Shown in pieces: positions 47,247 to 57,456 of a DNA stretch of 58,177 nucleotides. The stretch comes from an uncultured Prevotellaceae bacterium (GTDB lineage: Bacteria > Bacteroidota > Bacteroidia > Bacteroidales > Bacteroidaceae): positions 1 to 58,177 of the forward strand of contig CACWWZ010000029.1 in the NCBI GenBank assembly GCA_902764705.1. Direction: 5' to 3'. The notes under the pieces are model-generated. The model saw only the letters and a list, made by a program, of their open reading frames with translations. It did not search any database and was not told where the DNA came from. Both the position numbers and the translations under genes were made by a program. The first letter of the stretch is position 1, and each line of letters starts with the position of its first letter.

Positions 47247-49718
47247 ATGACTAGACAAATGACATTACTGTCACTGCTGCTATGGGCAGGAGTGAGCGTG
47301 TTTGCACAGGGTCCGGCTATTGCCCGTGACGCCAAGTTGGAAGCCAAAATCGAGAAAACTCTCGCTAAGATGACACTGGACGAGAAAATCGGCCAGATGT
47401 TGGAGCTGAACCTCGACGTGATGGGCAAGATGACGGTCGAGAACGCCAAGATAGACCGCGAGAAGGTTCGCTCAGTCCTACAACAGTATGGCCGGTCGGA
47501 AGCCGAAATCAACGGCATGCTGAAAATGACCGACCAGGAGATTCTAGACAAGTTGGGCGGATATCCGGTAGACATTTATCAAGGCGACACGAAACGCATC
47601 TGGAAACTGAACGAGACCATGCTAGACACGCTGATTTCGAAATGGAAGGTAGGTTCGATATTGAACGTTCCCGGTACGCGTGCGGCAACGGTGGCACAGT
47701 GGCAGGAGTGGATTCAGCTGATTCAGAAGAAATCGATGAATTATCTGGGCATTCCCGATATCTACGGACTTGACCACAACCACGGCGTGACTTATACGCA
47801 GGGCGGAACACTATTCCCCCAGCCCATCAACCTGGGAGCATCGTTTAATACGGAGCTGGCTCGCACAGGGGCAGAGATAACAGCCTACGAGAGCCGTGCA
47901 GCAAACTGTCCGTGGGTGTTCAATCCCGTGGTCGATCTGAGCCGTGACCCACGCTGGCCGCGAGTCTACGAGAGTTTTGGAGAGGATGCCATCGTGAACT
48001 CGAAAATGGTGGTGGCCGAAATCAAAGGCTATCAGGGCGACGATGCAAACCACATCGACCAGTATCATGTAGGTACGAGCACAAAGCACTATTTTGCTTA
48101 TGGCGCACCCTGGACGGGCAAGGACCGCACGCCGGCCTACCTGTCGCCACAAATGCTGCGCGAAAAATATTTCGAGCCGTTCAAGGCTGCTGCCCTTGCC
48201 GGTACACTGACCATGATGGTGAACTCGGCGTCCATCAACGGTGTACCCGTACATGCCTCGTACGAATATCTGACGAAGTGGCTGAAAGAAGACTTGCAAT
48301 GGGACGGATTCCTGGTGACCGACTGGGCCGACATCAACAACCTCTTCTCTCGCGAAAAAGTGGCAAAGGACAAGAAGGATGCCGTCCGGATAGCTGTCAA
48401 TGCCGGTATAGACATGTCGATGGATCCGTATAGCGTAGAGTTCTGCGTGCTGCTGAAAGAGCTGGTGAACGAAGGCAAGGTCAAAATGAGCCGCATCGAC
48501 GATGCCGTTCGCCGTATTCTGCGTGCGAAGTATCGTCTGGGACTCTTCGACAAACCCAATACCGGAGGCAAAGGTTTCGAGAAATTTGGATGCGACGAGT
48601 TTGCCCAGAAGGCCCTGCAGGCCGCCGAAGAGAGTATGGTGCTCCTCAAAAACGAAGGTAACATCCTGCCTTTGGGAAGTTCAAAGATTCTTCTAACTGG
48701 TCCTAACGCCAACCAGATGCGCTGTCTGCACGGCGGTTGGAGTTACACGTGGCAGGGTTCCAGAGCCGAGGACCTGACAGAGAAATACAATACCATCTAC
48801 GAGGCTCTATGTAATAAATATGGTAAAGAGAACATTATTCTGGAGCAGGGCGTAACATATAACGAGAACGGTGCCTACTACGACGAGAACGAGCCCGAAA
48901 TTCAGAAGGCAGTCAATGCTGCTGCACAGGCCGACGTGATTATTGCCTGCATTGGTGAGAATTCGTATACAGAGACACCCGGCAACCTGACAGACCTCTG
49001 GTTGTCAGCAAACCAACGTGAGCTGGTGAAGGCACTGGCCAAGACCGGCAAGCCCATCATCTTGGTACTGAACGAGGGCCGTCCGCGCCTGATTGCCGAC
49101 ATCGAGCCCTTGGCAAAGGCTGTAGTCAATATCCTAATTCCAGGCAACTATGGCGGCGATGCACTGGCCAACCTATTGGCTGGCGATGCCAACTTCTCAG
49201 CAAAACTTCCCTACACATATCCCCGCGACATCAACTCGCTGCACACCTACGACTACAAGGTTTCCGAGGAGGTTGGCACCATGGCCGGAGCGTATGACTA
49301 CGATGCCAAGGTCAGTCTGCAATGGCCCTTCGGCTATGGCCTGAGCTATAGCACTTTCGAATACAGCAACCTAAAGGTAGACCGCCGGCAATTCACTGCC
49401 GCCGACGTATTAACCGTCAGTGTGGATGTGAAGAACACGGGTAGCCGTGCCGGCAAGGAAGCCGTACTGCTCTACTCGAGCGACCTCGTTGCCAGCATCG
49501 TACCCGACAACCGCCGACTGCGCGACTTCACAAAGGTTGCATTGGAACCCGGCGAGACAAAAACAGTCACATTTCAACTGCCTGCAAAGGAATTGGCTTT
49601 CGTCGGAGCAGACTGCCGCTGGACACTGGAAGAAGGCGACTTCGTACTGCGCATCGGTCGTCAGGCAGAAACCATCACTTGCACAGAGACAAAAGTCTGG
49701 GACGAGCCGATTATTTAA
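47247..49718 (+). CDS. GH3-family glycosidase (beta-glucosidase/beta-xylosidase type), secreted
   Basis: An 823-residue periplasmic enzyme with signal peptide ([15 protein letters not shown]). Domain order: TIM barrel with [18 protein letters not shown] and the nucleophile D359 in VTDWAD; alpha/beta sandwich with [14 protein letters not shown] and [21 protein letters not shown]-terminal fibronectin-III-like domain ([20 protein letters not shown]). It hydrolyses terminal beta-glucosyl or related units from oligosaccharides. A separate promoter serves it, right after the LytTR gene. Exact substrate not decidable. Confidence 0.94.
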   Translation: MTRQMTLLSLLLWAGVSVFAQGPAIARDAKLEAKIEKTLAKMTLDEKIGQMLELNLDVMGKMTVENAKIDREKVRSVLQQYGRSEAEINGMLKMTDQEILDKLGGYPVDIYQGDTKRIWKLNETMLDTLISKWKVGSILNVPGTRAATVAQWQEWIQLIQKKSMNYLGIPDIYGLDHNHGVTYTQGGTLFPQPINLGASFNTELARTGAEITAYESRAANCPWVFNPVVDLSRDPRWPRVYESFGEDAIVNSKMVVAEIKGYQGDDANHIDQYHVGTSTKHYFAYGAPWTGKDRTPAYLSPQMLREKYFEPFKAAALAGTLTMMVNSASINGVPVHASYEYLTKWLKEDLQWDGFLVTDWADINNLFSREKVAKDKKDAVRIAVNAGIDMSMDPYSVEFCVLLKELVNEGKVKMSRIDDAVRRILRAKYRLGLFDKPNTGGKGFEKFGCDEFAQKALQAAEESMVLLKNEGNILPLGSSKILLTGPNANQMRCLHGGWSYTWQGSRAEDLTEKYNTIYEALCNKYGKENIILEQGVTYNENGAYYDENEPEIQKAVNAAAQADVIIACIGENSYTETPGNLTDLWLSANQRELVKALAKTGKPIILVLNEGRPRLIADIEPLAKAVVNILIPGNYGGDALANLLAGDANFSAKLPYTYPRDINSLHTYDYKVSEEVGTMAGAYDYDAKVSLQWPFGYGLSYSTFEYSNLKVDRRQFTAADVLTVSVDVKNTGSRAGKEAVLLYSSDLVASIVPDNRRLRDFTKVALEPGETKTVTFQLPAKELAFVGADCRWTLEEGDFVLRIGRQAETITCTETKVWDEPII

Positions 49719-49738
49719 GCGGTGAGTTAACAAATCAT

Positions 49739-49773
49739 AAAGTTCAAAGTTCAAAGCTCAAAGTTCAAAGTAA
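49739..49773 (+). repeat. Heptad repeat before the DUF2723 gene
   Basis: aaagttc, aaagttc, aaagctc, aaagttc, aaagtaa: period 7, ending a few bases before the TACCTTTG box at 49780-49787, where a -33 element would be expected. Confidence 0.85.
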
Positions 49774-49779
49774 ATAAAG

Positions 49780-49787
49780 TACCTTTG
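49780..49787 (+). promoter_or_regulatory. -7 box of the DUF2723 gene
   Basis: TACCTTTG, 24 nt before the ATG at 49812; the -33 region is occupied by heptad repeats. Confidence 0.6.
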
Positions 49788-49811
49788 CAGGATAAATTTT
49801 AAACAACGACA

Positions 49812-52800
49812 ATGAAACAATTCCGACTTGTGGACAATATCTTAGGCTGGCTGACCTTTGCCATTGCTGCCTTCGTATATTGCTCCACCATCGAGCCGAC
49901 AGCCTCATTCTGGGACTGTCCTGAGTTTATCGACACTGGTTACAAACTGCAAATCGGTCACCCCCCCGGGGCACCATTCTTCATGTTGACAGCCAACCTG
50001 TTCTCACAATTTGCAAGCGACCCCAGTCAGGTAGCCTATATGGTAAACACGATGAGTGCATTGCTTTCGGCAGCGACCATTCTGTTCCTGTTCTGGACCA
50101 TTTCGCATCTGGTGCGCCGACTGCTGGTCAAACAAGAGAACTTCTTCAGGGCTAACACACTCGCAGAATTGGGCCTGAGCAAAGTGATTGCCATAGAAGC
50201 ATCGGCACTGGTGGGTGCACTGATCTATACGTTCAGCGACACCTTCTGGTTCTCGGCAGTCGAGGGCGAGGTATATGCCTATTCATCGGCCTTTACAGCA
50301 GTGGTATTCTGGCTCATCCTAAAATGGGAAGACCAGGCAGACCAGCCCCACGCCGACCGTTGGCTGGTGCTCATCATGTATATGACAGGTCTCTCCATCG
50401 GTGTACACTTGTTGAACCTGCTGTGTCTGCCGGCCATTGTATTGGTGTATTACTACCGGAAGTTCCCTACAGACGACCCCAAACGCGACCTAAAGGGAAG
50501 CCTCATCGCACTGTTCATCTCGATTGTCATCCTGTGTGCGGTACTCTATGGTGTCGTTCCAGGCATCGTACAGGTGGGCGGATGGTTCGAACTGTTGTTT
50601 GTGAACATGCTCGGCATGCCGTTCAATACGGGTGAAATCGTCTATATCTTCCTGCTCATCGGCATCATTATCTGGGCTATCTACGAGACCTACCACAACC
50701 AGAACGAAAAACGACAGAACATTGCATTCCTGCTGGCGGTGGCCATGCTGGGTATTCCGTTCTACGGACACGGCTGGCTGTCAGTCATCATCGGTATCGT
50801 CGTACTGGCAGTATTGTGGTTCGTCTTAACCTATAAGAAACAAGGTAAAGCCCTCGTCACAGCACGCATCAAGAACACATCGCTGCTTTGCATGCTGATG
50901 CTGATGATTGGCTACTCATCGTATGCTCTCATCGTCATTCGTTCTTCTGCTAATCCACCCATGGACCAGAACTCACCTGAGGATATCTTCACCCTGGGCG
51001 AATATCTGGGTCGTGAACAGTATGGTCAGCGTCCGTTGTTCTACGGACAGGCCTATACGTCACAGGTGGCACTGGAAGCGGAAGGCGGATACTGCAAGCC
51101 CGTGATGACCAAGGGCGACCCCGTATGGCAACGCAAGGAGAAGGCTTCGCCCGACGAGAAGGACGAATACTTCATTGTGCGCACAAAGGACGAGTACAAA
51201 TATGCCCAGAACATGCTGTTCCCCCGCATGTACAGCTCGGCACACACTGCCCAGTACGAAAGCTGGATGGGTGGTGTCGACGGACATGAAGAGGATTTCG
51301 ACCGCTGTGGCGAACATATTACCGTCAAGGTACCATCACAGTTGGAGAACCTGCGATTCTTTATCAGCTATCAGTGTAACTTCATGTACTGGCGCTACTT
51401 CATGTGGAACTTTGCGGGCCGTCAGAACGACTTGCAGGGCAATGGCGAACCCGAGCACGGCAACTGGCTCAGCGGTTTCGACTGGCTCGACAACTGGCGT
51501 CTGGGGGACCAAGACTTGCTGCCCGATGAGCTGAAGGAGAACAAGGGACATAACGTATTCTACTGTCTGCCACTGATTCTCGGACTCATCGGACTCTTCT
51601 GGCAGTCGCTGGCCAAGCACTTCAACAATGCCAAGGACCAGACGGGTATCCGCCAGTTCTGGGTGGTGTTCTTCCTGTTCTTCATGACGGGACTGGCCAT
51701 CGTTATCTACCTGAACCAGACGCCCTCACAGCCTCGTGAGCGCGACTACGCCTATGCAGGTTCGTTCTATGCCTTCGCCATCTGGTGTGGTATCGGTGTG
51801 GCCGCCATTATCGAAACAATCAGAGAGAGACTGAAGAAGGTGAATCCCATAGCATTGGCAGCAGTCGTATCAATCGCATGTCTGTTGGTTCCCATCCAGA
51901 TGGCTTCGCAGACGTGGGATGACCACGACCGCAGCGGACGCTACACCTGCCGCGACTTCGGACAGAACTACTTGATGTCGCTGCAACAGGAGGGTAACCC
52001 GATTATCTATACCAATGGTGACAACGACACCTTCCCGTTGTGGTACAATCAAGACGTAGAGGGTGTGCGCACCGATGCTCGCGTGTGCAACCTGTCGTAT
52101 CTGCAGACCGACTGGTATATCGACCAGATGCGCCGTTCGGCCTACGACTCACCTTCAGTACCCATCACGTGGGAACGTATTGAATACTGTTCAGGAACGA
52201 ACGAATATGTGTCTGTAGAGCCCGAAATGAAGGAAGCTGTCCTGGAGCATTATCGTGAGAATCCCGAACAGGCACGCCAGCAATTCGGCGATGATCCCTT
52301 CGAGCTGAAGAACGTGCTCAAATACTGGGTTCGTTCGAAAAACAAGGATCTGCACGTCATACCCACAGACACGATTTACATGACCATCGACAAGGAAGCT
52401 GTTCGCAAGAGTGGCATGCTGATGGCATCCGACTCCATCCCTGACAAGATGGTCATCTCACTGGCTGGCAAACATGCTCTGTACAAGGGTGACCTGATGA
52501 TTCTGGAGATGCTCGCTGAGTGCAACTGGGTACGTCCCATCTACGTTGCCGTTTCGGTCGGTGAGGACAACTACATCAACCTGGGTGACAATACTATCAC
52601 CGAGGGTCTGGTATACCGTATCAGTCCGTTTACCACCAGCAATGGCGGCAAGGCCATTCCCGGCGTGAAGAATTTCGACACCAAACGCACATACGACAAT
52701 GTCATGCACCACTTCAAGTTCGGAGGCATCGACCAAAAGGGAATCTACTTGGACGAGACCGTGATGCGCATGTGCTATACCCACCGTCGCATCATGGCTA

Positions 52801-53201
52801 AGCTGGCACTCGAACTCATTGACGAGGGTGAGGACAAAAAGGCCGAAGAGGTGCTGCGCTATACTACCAAGCAAATTCCGACGTATAACGTGCCTAACAA
52901 TTACTCGTCGGGATCGCTTGACATGGCTCGTGCATGGGTGATGCTGGGTAACCATAAAGAGGCTCTGAAAATCATGAACGAGATGTGGAAGAACAGTAGC
53001 CAGTATATGAGATGGTATTGTTCGCTGAGCGGCTATTACTTCGAGTCGTCTGCCAACGACTGCGCTATCCAGATATATATCATGCAGCAGCTCATCGCAC
53101 TGGCCGACAGTTTCGACGAGAAATGGGCTGATAACCGCATGAAGGAACTGACAGAAATAGCTACAGTCTACCAACAGAAAGGTGGTAATCTGGGATACTA
53201 A
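49812..53201 (+). CDS. DUF2723 integral membrane protein (glycosyltransferase-like)
   Basis: An 1129-residue membrane protein. The N-terminal DUF2723 region has YCSTIEPTASFWDCPEF and GHPPGAPFFMLTANLF, and about a dozen membrane helices reach to about residue 690, including a cluster between 205 and 380. The arrangement (acidic residues in the first periplasmic loop, many helices) is that of GT-C enzymes such as protein O-mannosyltransferases, so lipid-linked sugar transfer to proteins or glycans outside the membrane is likely. The C-terminal soluble part (about 690-1129) ends in helical repeats (ALKIMNEMWKNSSQYMRWYC). A deacetylase gene follows after 12 nt. Confidence 0.88.
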   Translation: MKQFRLVDNILGWLTFAIAAFVYCSTIEPTASFWDCPEFIDTGYKLQIGHPPGAPFFMLTANLFSQFASDPSQVAYMVNTMSALLSAATILFLFWTISHLVRRLLVKQENFFRANTLAELGLSKVIAIEASALVGALIYTFSDTFWFSAVEGEVYAYSSAFTAVVFWLILKWEDQADQPHADRWLVLIMYMTGLSIGVHLLNLLCLPAIVLVYYYRKFPTDDPKRDLKGSLIALFISIVILCAVLYGVVPGIVQVGGWFELLFVNMLGMPFNTGEIVYIFLLIGIIIWAIYETYHNQNEKRQNIAFLLAVAMLGIPFYGHGWLSVIIGIVVLAVLWFVLTYKKQGKALVTARIKNTSLLCMLMLMIGYSSYALIVIRSSANPPMDQNSPEDIFTLGEYLGREQYGQRPLFYGQAYTSQVALEAEGGYCKPVMTKGDPVWQRKEKASPDEKDEYFIVRTKDEYKYAQNMLFPRMYSSAHTAQYESWMGGVDGHEEDFDRCGEHITVKVPSQLENLRFFISYQCNFMYWRYFMWNFAGRQNDLQGNGEPEHGNWLSGFDWLDNWRLGDQDLLPDELKENKGHNVFYCLPLILGLIGLFWQSLAKHFNNAKDQTGIRQFWVVFFLFFMTGLAIVIYLNQTPSQPRERDYAYAGSFYAFAIWCGIGVAAIIETIRERLKKVNPIALAAVVSIACLLVPIQMASQTWDDHDRSGRYTCRDFGQNYLMSLQQEGNPIIYTNGDNDTFPLWYNQDVEGVRTDARVCNLSYLQTDWYIDQMRRSAYDSPSVPITWERIEYCSGTNEYVSVEPEMKEAVLEHYRENPEQARQQFGDDPFELKNVLKYWVRSKNKDLHVIPTDTIYMTIDKEAVRKSGMLMASDSIPDKMVISLAGKHALYKGDLMILEMLAECNWVRPIYVAVSVGEDNYINLGDNTITEGLVYRISPFTTSNGGKAIPGVKNFDTKRTYDNVMHHFKFGGIDQKGIYLDETVMRMCYTHRRIMAKLALELIDEGEDKKAEEVLRYTTKQIPTYNVPNNYSSGSLDMARAWVMLGNHKEALKIMNEMWKNSSQYMRWYCSLSGYYFESSANDCAIQIYIMQQLIALADSFDEKWADNRMKELTEIATVYQQKGGNLGY

Positions 53202-53213
53202 GGTTATTGGTTA

Positions 53214-53825
53214 ATGATTATCGAACAACCTGCAAAGTGGCTGCGTTGGATTTATCCAAAGGCGTTTTGGCGTATGGACCGTCAAGAGAAGGCCGTCTAT
53301 CTGACCTTCGACGACGGACCCATACCTGAGGCGACACCATGGATTCTAGACGTGCTCAAGGATTACGACGTCAAGGCCACCTTCTTTATGGTTGGTGACA
53401 ACGTCCGAAAACACCCTGAGCTCTACGAGCGCATCGTCAGCGAAGGACACCAAGTCGGTAATCACACTCATAACCATATCAGCGGTATACGCCACTCGCT
53501 GCACGATTATAGCTATAACGTGGAGAAGGCTAATGCCTATATTCACAGCCATTACGTGCGCCCGCCGCATGGCTGGATGCGTTTGCCCCAGTATGCGTGG
53601 CTCAGCCGTAAATACAAAATCGTCATGTGGGACCTCGTGACCCGCGACTACTCTAAATGGCTGACGGCAGAAGACGTGTTCAACAACGTGAAGCGCTATG
53701 CACGTAACGGATCCATCATTACCTTCCACGATTCGCTAAAGAGTATTGACAAACTCAAGACCGCCCTACCCCAAGCCATCGAATGGCTCAAAAAAGAAGG
53801 CTATGCGTTCAAAATCTTTGAATGA
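53214..53825 (+). CDS. Polysaccharide deacetylase (NodB/CE4) family protein
   Basis: A 203-residue metal-dependent deacetylase. The NodB motifs are complete: TFDDGP with D33 and D34, the HxxxH metal site GNHTHNH (H84, H88), RPPHGW, and the C-terminal IITFHDS. There is no obvious signal peptide; the hydrophobic face near WLRWIYPKAFW might bind membrane. It lies 12 nt after the DUF2723 gene, suggesting joint action on a cell-surface glycan or peptidoglycan. Confidence 0.92.
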   Translation: MIIEQPAKWLRWIYPKAFWRMDRQEKAVYLTFDDGPIPEATPWILDVLKDYDVKATFFMVGDNVRKHPELYERIVSEGHQVGNHTHNHISGIRHSLHDYSYNVEKANAYIHSHYVRPPHGWMRLPQYAWLSRKYKIVMWDLVTRDYSKWLTAEDVFNNVKRYARNGSIITFHDSLKSIDKLKTALPQAIEWLKKEGYAFKIFE

Positions 53826-53867
53826 ACGCATAGCCCTCTATTACATTCCGAGTAATAGAAAAACAAA

Positions 53868-53943
53868 TTCTTCACTCTTCATTCTTCACTCTTCATTCTT
53901 CATTCTTCATTCTTCACTTTCATTCTTCATTCTTCATTCTTCA
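53868..53943 (+). repeat. Eleven-unit heptad repeat between the deacetylase and rhaD
   Basis: ttcttca and ctcttca units run from 53868 to 53943 with a single six-base unit (53917-53922). It is the longest heptad run here, lying between convergent genes and ending five bases before the rhaD stop. Read as protein it would give FILHSS repeats, but no gene is credible. Confidence 0.92.
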
Positions 53944-53947
53944 TTTA

Positions 53948-54769
53948 TTAGCACGGCCGCTTCTTTGGAAGCTGGAACACATCCTGCACTTCCTTCATCT
54001 GCTCAGCGGTCATGCCGTCGGGCTCAGAACCCATGGCACGGGCACACATGTAGATGTTGGCAGCCTTGCAGAGCACGTCAGTCTGGTCGAAGGCATCCAT
54101 GATGTCGGTACCAACGGCGACGGTGCCGTGTTTCTCCCACATCACCACGTCGTGGGTCTTAATCTGCTCGAGGGTAGCCTCAGCAAGGGCTACCGACGAC
54201 GGCAGGGCGTAAGGAACGATACCAATGCCAAGAGGCGCAAAGGCCAGCGTCTCGGGAATCATCGACCACAGCACGCGGGTCATCTCGTCGCCCTTCAGAA
54301 AACGCTGGATATGACTCATCGCCACCAGTTCGATGGGATGTGTGTGAAGGGTGGCCTTGTAGCACGAACCGGTCTCCAGCAGATAGTTCTGCAGCGCCAA
54401 GTGCGTAGGCAATTCTGATGTCGGCACCACATTGACGTCGGCAATGACCTCGTAAGAGGCACAATCGTCGAGAATACGGATAATACTGCCGTTCTGCATG
54501 GGTTCGCGAGCCAGGTCGCGCATGCGCTTGCCCGTACCCTTGCAGTAGAAGTACTTGCCTTTCAACTGGGGCAACACCAGACCAATCTGCTTCACTTCCG
54601 AGATAGCTTTCATGGCCTTGCACTCGTTGTCCATAAACTCGGTGACATTGACGGTGATGTTACCACCATTGCGCTCAGCCCAACCTTTCTGCCAGAGGTA
54701 GCCAGTGACCTCAGCAATCTGATATACTACCGTCTTCAACTCCTCGCGGCCTTCTAATATCGATTTCAT
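53948..54769 (-). CDS. rhaD: Rhamnulose-1-phosphate aldolase
   Basis: A 273-residue class II aldolase that splits L-rhamnulose 1-phosphate to dihydroxyacetone phosphate and L-lactaldehyde. Family marks: WAERNGGNITVNV near the start, YFYCKGTGKRMRDL, the zinc-binding ATLHTHPIELVAM and the later MWEKHGTVAVG. Last gene of the rha operon, with a heptad-repeat leader before its ATG. Full length. Confidence 0.95.
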   Translation of the reverse strand: MKSILEGREELKTVVYQIAEVTGYLWQKGWAERNGGNITVNVTEFMDNECKAMKAISEVKQIGLVLPQLKGKYFYCKGTGKRMRDLAREPMQNGSIIRILDDCASYEVIADVNVVPTSELPTHLALQNYLLETGSCYKATLHTHPIELVAMSHIQRFLKGDEMTRVLWSMIPETLAFAPLGIGIVPYALPSSVALAEATLEQIKTHDVVMWEKHGTVAVGTDIMDAFDQTDVLCKAANIYMCARAMGSEPDGMTAEQMKEVQDVFQLPKKRPC

Positions 54770-54770
54770 T

Positions 54771-54798
54771 ATTCTTAACTCTTAATTCTTAACTCAAT
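54771..54798 (-). repeat. Heptad repeat between the MFS gene and rhaD
   Basis: Plus strand attctta, actctta, attctta, actcaat: the whole 24-nt gap, running into the stop codon of the MFS gene. Confidence 0.85.
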
Positions 54799-56134
54799 AA
54801 CTCTCTCCATATCTCTCCTTAGTGATATCCTCAAGAGCTCGGCAACGGGTATTGGGAGCACCGATGAAACCTACAATGAGCGAGATGGCCAACAGGATAA
54901 TCATGCACCAGGCAGCAATAGTAAAGCCCTCGCCATTCTCACCATAGATGACGGTGAATACGAGTCCCCAGACTGCGGAGAGGCCACGGACGATGAAGAA
55001 CATCAACCCCTGAGCACCGGCACGGAACTTTGCAGGGAAGAGCTCACTACCCCACAGGGCATAGAAGATTTGTACGGACGTACCGCCCTGAATACCCCAG
55101 AGGATGGCGAACGACCATAGACCTACGGGACCGTTGACGCCAATGGTCACAATGATAAGCCATGCAGAGATGGCCACCAGCAATCCGAACACATAGATGG
55201 CCTTATGCGATGTCTTGTCGATGAGTTTGGAGGTGACAAACGTGATGCCTACGATGATGGCCCATTGGATGAAGTTCATCCAGTTGGCGGTCTCGTTACT
55301 CACGCCACCCGCCGTCTCGTAGATATGAGGCTGGAAGAATCCCATAACGGAAGCCACGAGGTTCCAGGTCAGATAGATGCCTGCCAGGAAACAAACGGTC
55401 TTGACGGCTACCTTGTTCTGGAACAACACCTTGATATTGTCCATCAGGCCGTTCTTCTTCTCGTCTGCCTTCTGAGCCGTGAACTCAGCACTCTCCTGCA
55501 ACTGGCGCTGCAGATTCCAGGCAATGAATGCCACGACGAACAGCGAGAAGAACACGATGCGTGAGGAGAAAACATTAACAGTCTCTTTATCACATGGCAA
55601 GTGAGCATCACTAAAGATATAGGCTACTGCCTCGACGAAATCAAAGAAATAGCCGCCAGGGGCGAAGAACATACCCAAGAGGAGAATCATCATCGGTCCA
55701 ACACCCCACGACATCTGCGAGATACAGATGTTACGGCCGCGGTTATTCACTTCCGATGACTCACTGATATACGTCCATGAAGCCGGCACACCTACACCCA
55801 CGGAAACACCCGTCACCAGGAAACCGGCTAGCAGCATGGGGAAATTCATCGATAGCATGATGAGCAGCACACCCGTCATATAAACCAGCAGGTTATAGGT
55901 AAAGATGAACTTACGACCGTACTTGTCAGCCAGGAATCCGCCGATGATGGCACCTATGGCGGCACCTAAGCAGTTGGCCGAAATAAAGTTCAGCCACCCC
56001 AAGTGAACCTCGCTTAAGCCAAGGTAGTTCTGCCACAGCGTCAGGCCTGATGCACCAGCCACGATGGCACCGGCATCGAGATAATTGGTAAGAGACACAG
56101 CAATGGTGCTCTTCAAAGAACCAGAATTAGCCAT
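54794..56134 (-). CDS. MFS sugar transporter, probable L-rhamnose permease
   Basis: A 446-residue major-facilitator transporter with 12 predicted helices. Signatures: GAIIGGFLADKYGRKFIFTY (loop 2-3 motif), ISESSEVNNRGRN after helix 4, and SELFPAKFRAGAQG near helix 10, as in sugar-porter family members. The sequence is not RhaT-like. Its place between rhaA and rhaD on one strand makes L-rhamnose the likely substrate, by inference from context. Inner membrane. Confidence 0.85.
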   Translation of the reverse strand: MANSGSLKSTIAVSLTNYLDAGAIVAGASGLTLWQNYLGLSEVHLGWLNFISANCLGAAIGAIIGGFLADKYGRKFIFTYNLLVYMTGVLLIMLSMNFPMLLAGFLVTGVSVGVGVPASWTYISESSEVNNRGRNICISQMSWGVGPMMILLLGMFFAPGGYFFDFVEAVAYIFSDAHLPCDKETVNVFSSRIVFFSLFVVAFIAWNLQRQLQESAEFTAQKADEKKNGLMDNIKVLFQNKVAVKTVCFLAGIYLTWNLVASVMGFFQPHIYETAGGVSNETANWMNFIQWAIIVGITFVTSKLIDKTSHKAIYVFGLLVAISAWLIIVTIGVNGPVGLWSFAILWGIQGGTSVQIFYALWGSELFPAKFRAGAQGLMFFIVRGLSAVWGLVFTVIYGENGEGFTIAAWCMIILLAISLIVGFIGAPNTRCRALEDITKERYGESY

Positions 56135-56135
56135 A

Positions 56136-56163
56136 ACTCTTTATTCTTAACTCTTAATTCTTA
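56136..56163 (-). repeat. Heptad repeat between rhaA and the MFS gene
   Basis: Plus strand actcttt, attctta, actctta, attctta; the last unit contains the rhaA stop (56161-56163). Confidence 0.85.
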
Positions 56164-57414
56164 ATTCCTCTTCGACGTCACTTCCTTCTCATACTGCTGG
56201 ATAGCAGCAATATACTCCTCGCCAACTGGTACGTTGTTCTTCAGGTTGAAGTAGTCGAACACGGCACCAAACGGCAGCGACTTAGCCTCTTCCATGAGAG
56301 CCAGACGTTCGAACAACTGACCGTTGTCCTCGTATTCGCGCAGCTTCTGCTTCGGCTCCAACAGGGCCTGCAGGATGCACTTCTGCGTCGCACGCGTTCC
56401 TATAATATAGGCACCGATACGATTAATCGAGGCATCAAAATAGTCCAGACCCACATGGGCACGATCCAATGCGTCGCTACGCACCAGCTCCTTGAAGAGG
56501 TCGAGCGTCTGGTCGTTCATAATGGTCACGTGGTCAGAGTCCCAACGCACCGGACGGCTGACGTGCAGCATCAACTCGGGCACGTACATCAACAGCGTCG
56601 ATACGAAGTCAGAGACGTTCTCCGTCTGCTCGTAGTGACCAGTATCGATGGTGTACATCTGCTTGCGAGTAGCACAATAGGCGGTATAGAAGTCGTGCGA
56701 ACCTACGGTGTAACTCTCCAGTCCGATACCAAACAGCTTGGCCTCGAAGCAGTTCTTCACACCGTCGAGCTTCTCTTCCATAATCTCGTCAAGCGAGGCA
56801 GCCAGAATCTCGCGGTATTTCTTGCGCTGTACGGGCATGTCCTTCGAACCATCGTGTACCCAGATGTTCATGATACAGGGGTCGTTCTGCGCCTTACCCA
56901 TGGCGTCGGCAATGTGACGGCAACGCTTGGTGTGCTCAATCCAGAAATCGCGGATGGCCTTGTCGGGGTTCGAAAGCGTCAGACTGCCCGACTTGGGGTG
57001 CGAGAAGCTGGACGAGTTGAAGTCCAACTTCATATTGTTCTCCTTGGCCCACTGAATCCAACTCTCAAAGTGCTTCACCTCTACCTGGTCGCGGTCCACG
57101 AACTTACCACCGAAGTCACCGTAGATTTCGTGGAGGTTCAGACGGTGATTACCGGCGATAAGCGTCTTCACGAATTCGATATCCTGACGCACTTCGTCGA
57201 TATTACGGGCACGGCCAGGATAGTTACCAGTAGTCTGAATACCACCAGAGAGGGCATCGTTGCGCTCGAAACCCACCACATCGTCGGTCTGCCAGCAGTG
57301 CAGGGAAATCTGCTGCTTCTGGAGCTGGTCAAGTACTGCGTCAGTATCGACACCAACGGCTGCATAGCGCTCTTTCGCTACAGCATAAGCTTTTTCAATT
57401 AGTTCTTCTTTCAT
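56161..57414 (-). CDS. rhaA: L-rhamnose isomerase
   Basis: A 417-residue Mn-dependent TIM-barrel isomerase converting L-rhamnose to L-rhamnulose. Typical segments: QISLHCWQTDDVVGFE, HEIYGDFGGKFVDRD, FNSSSFSHPKSGSLTLSNPD, IWVHDGSKDMPVQR, YTIDTGHYEQTENV and LHVSRPVRWDSDHV. Length and conserved residues are complete. Second gene of the operon in this window. Confidence 0.97.
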   Translation of the reverse strand: MKEELIEKAYAVAKERYAAVGVDTDAVLDQLQKQQISLHCWQTDDVVGFERNDALSGGIQTTGNYPGRARNIDEVRQDIEFVKTLIAGNHRLNLHEIYGDFGGKFVDRDQVEVKHFESWIQWAKENNMKLDFNSSSFSHPKSGSLTLSNPDKAIRDFWIEHTKRCRHIADAMGKAQNDPCIMNIWVHDGSKDMPVQRKKYREILAASLDEIMEEKLDGVKNCFEAKLFGIGLESYTVGSHDFYTAYCATRKQMYTIDTGHYEQTENVSDFVSTLLMYVPELMLHVSRPVRWDSDHVTIMNDQTLDLFKELVRSDALDRAHVGLDYFDASINRIGAYIIGTRATQKCILQALLEPKQKLREYEDNGQLFERLALMEEAKSLPFGAVFDYFNLKNNVPVGEEYIAAIQQYEKEVTSKRN

Positions 57415-57456
57415 TTGTTTTCTTTTTATGATATTGTTCGATAATTCGTTATGACG

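Noticed and set aside
53746-54102. Plus-strand frame with FILHSS repeats
   Set aside because: It starts within the deacetylase gene, crosses a heptad run and ends antisense to rhaD; no coding character.
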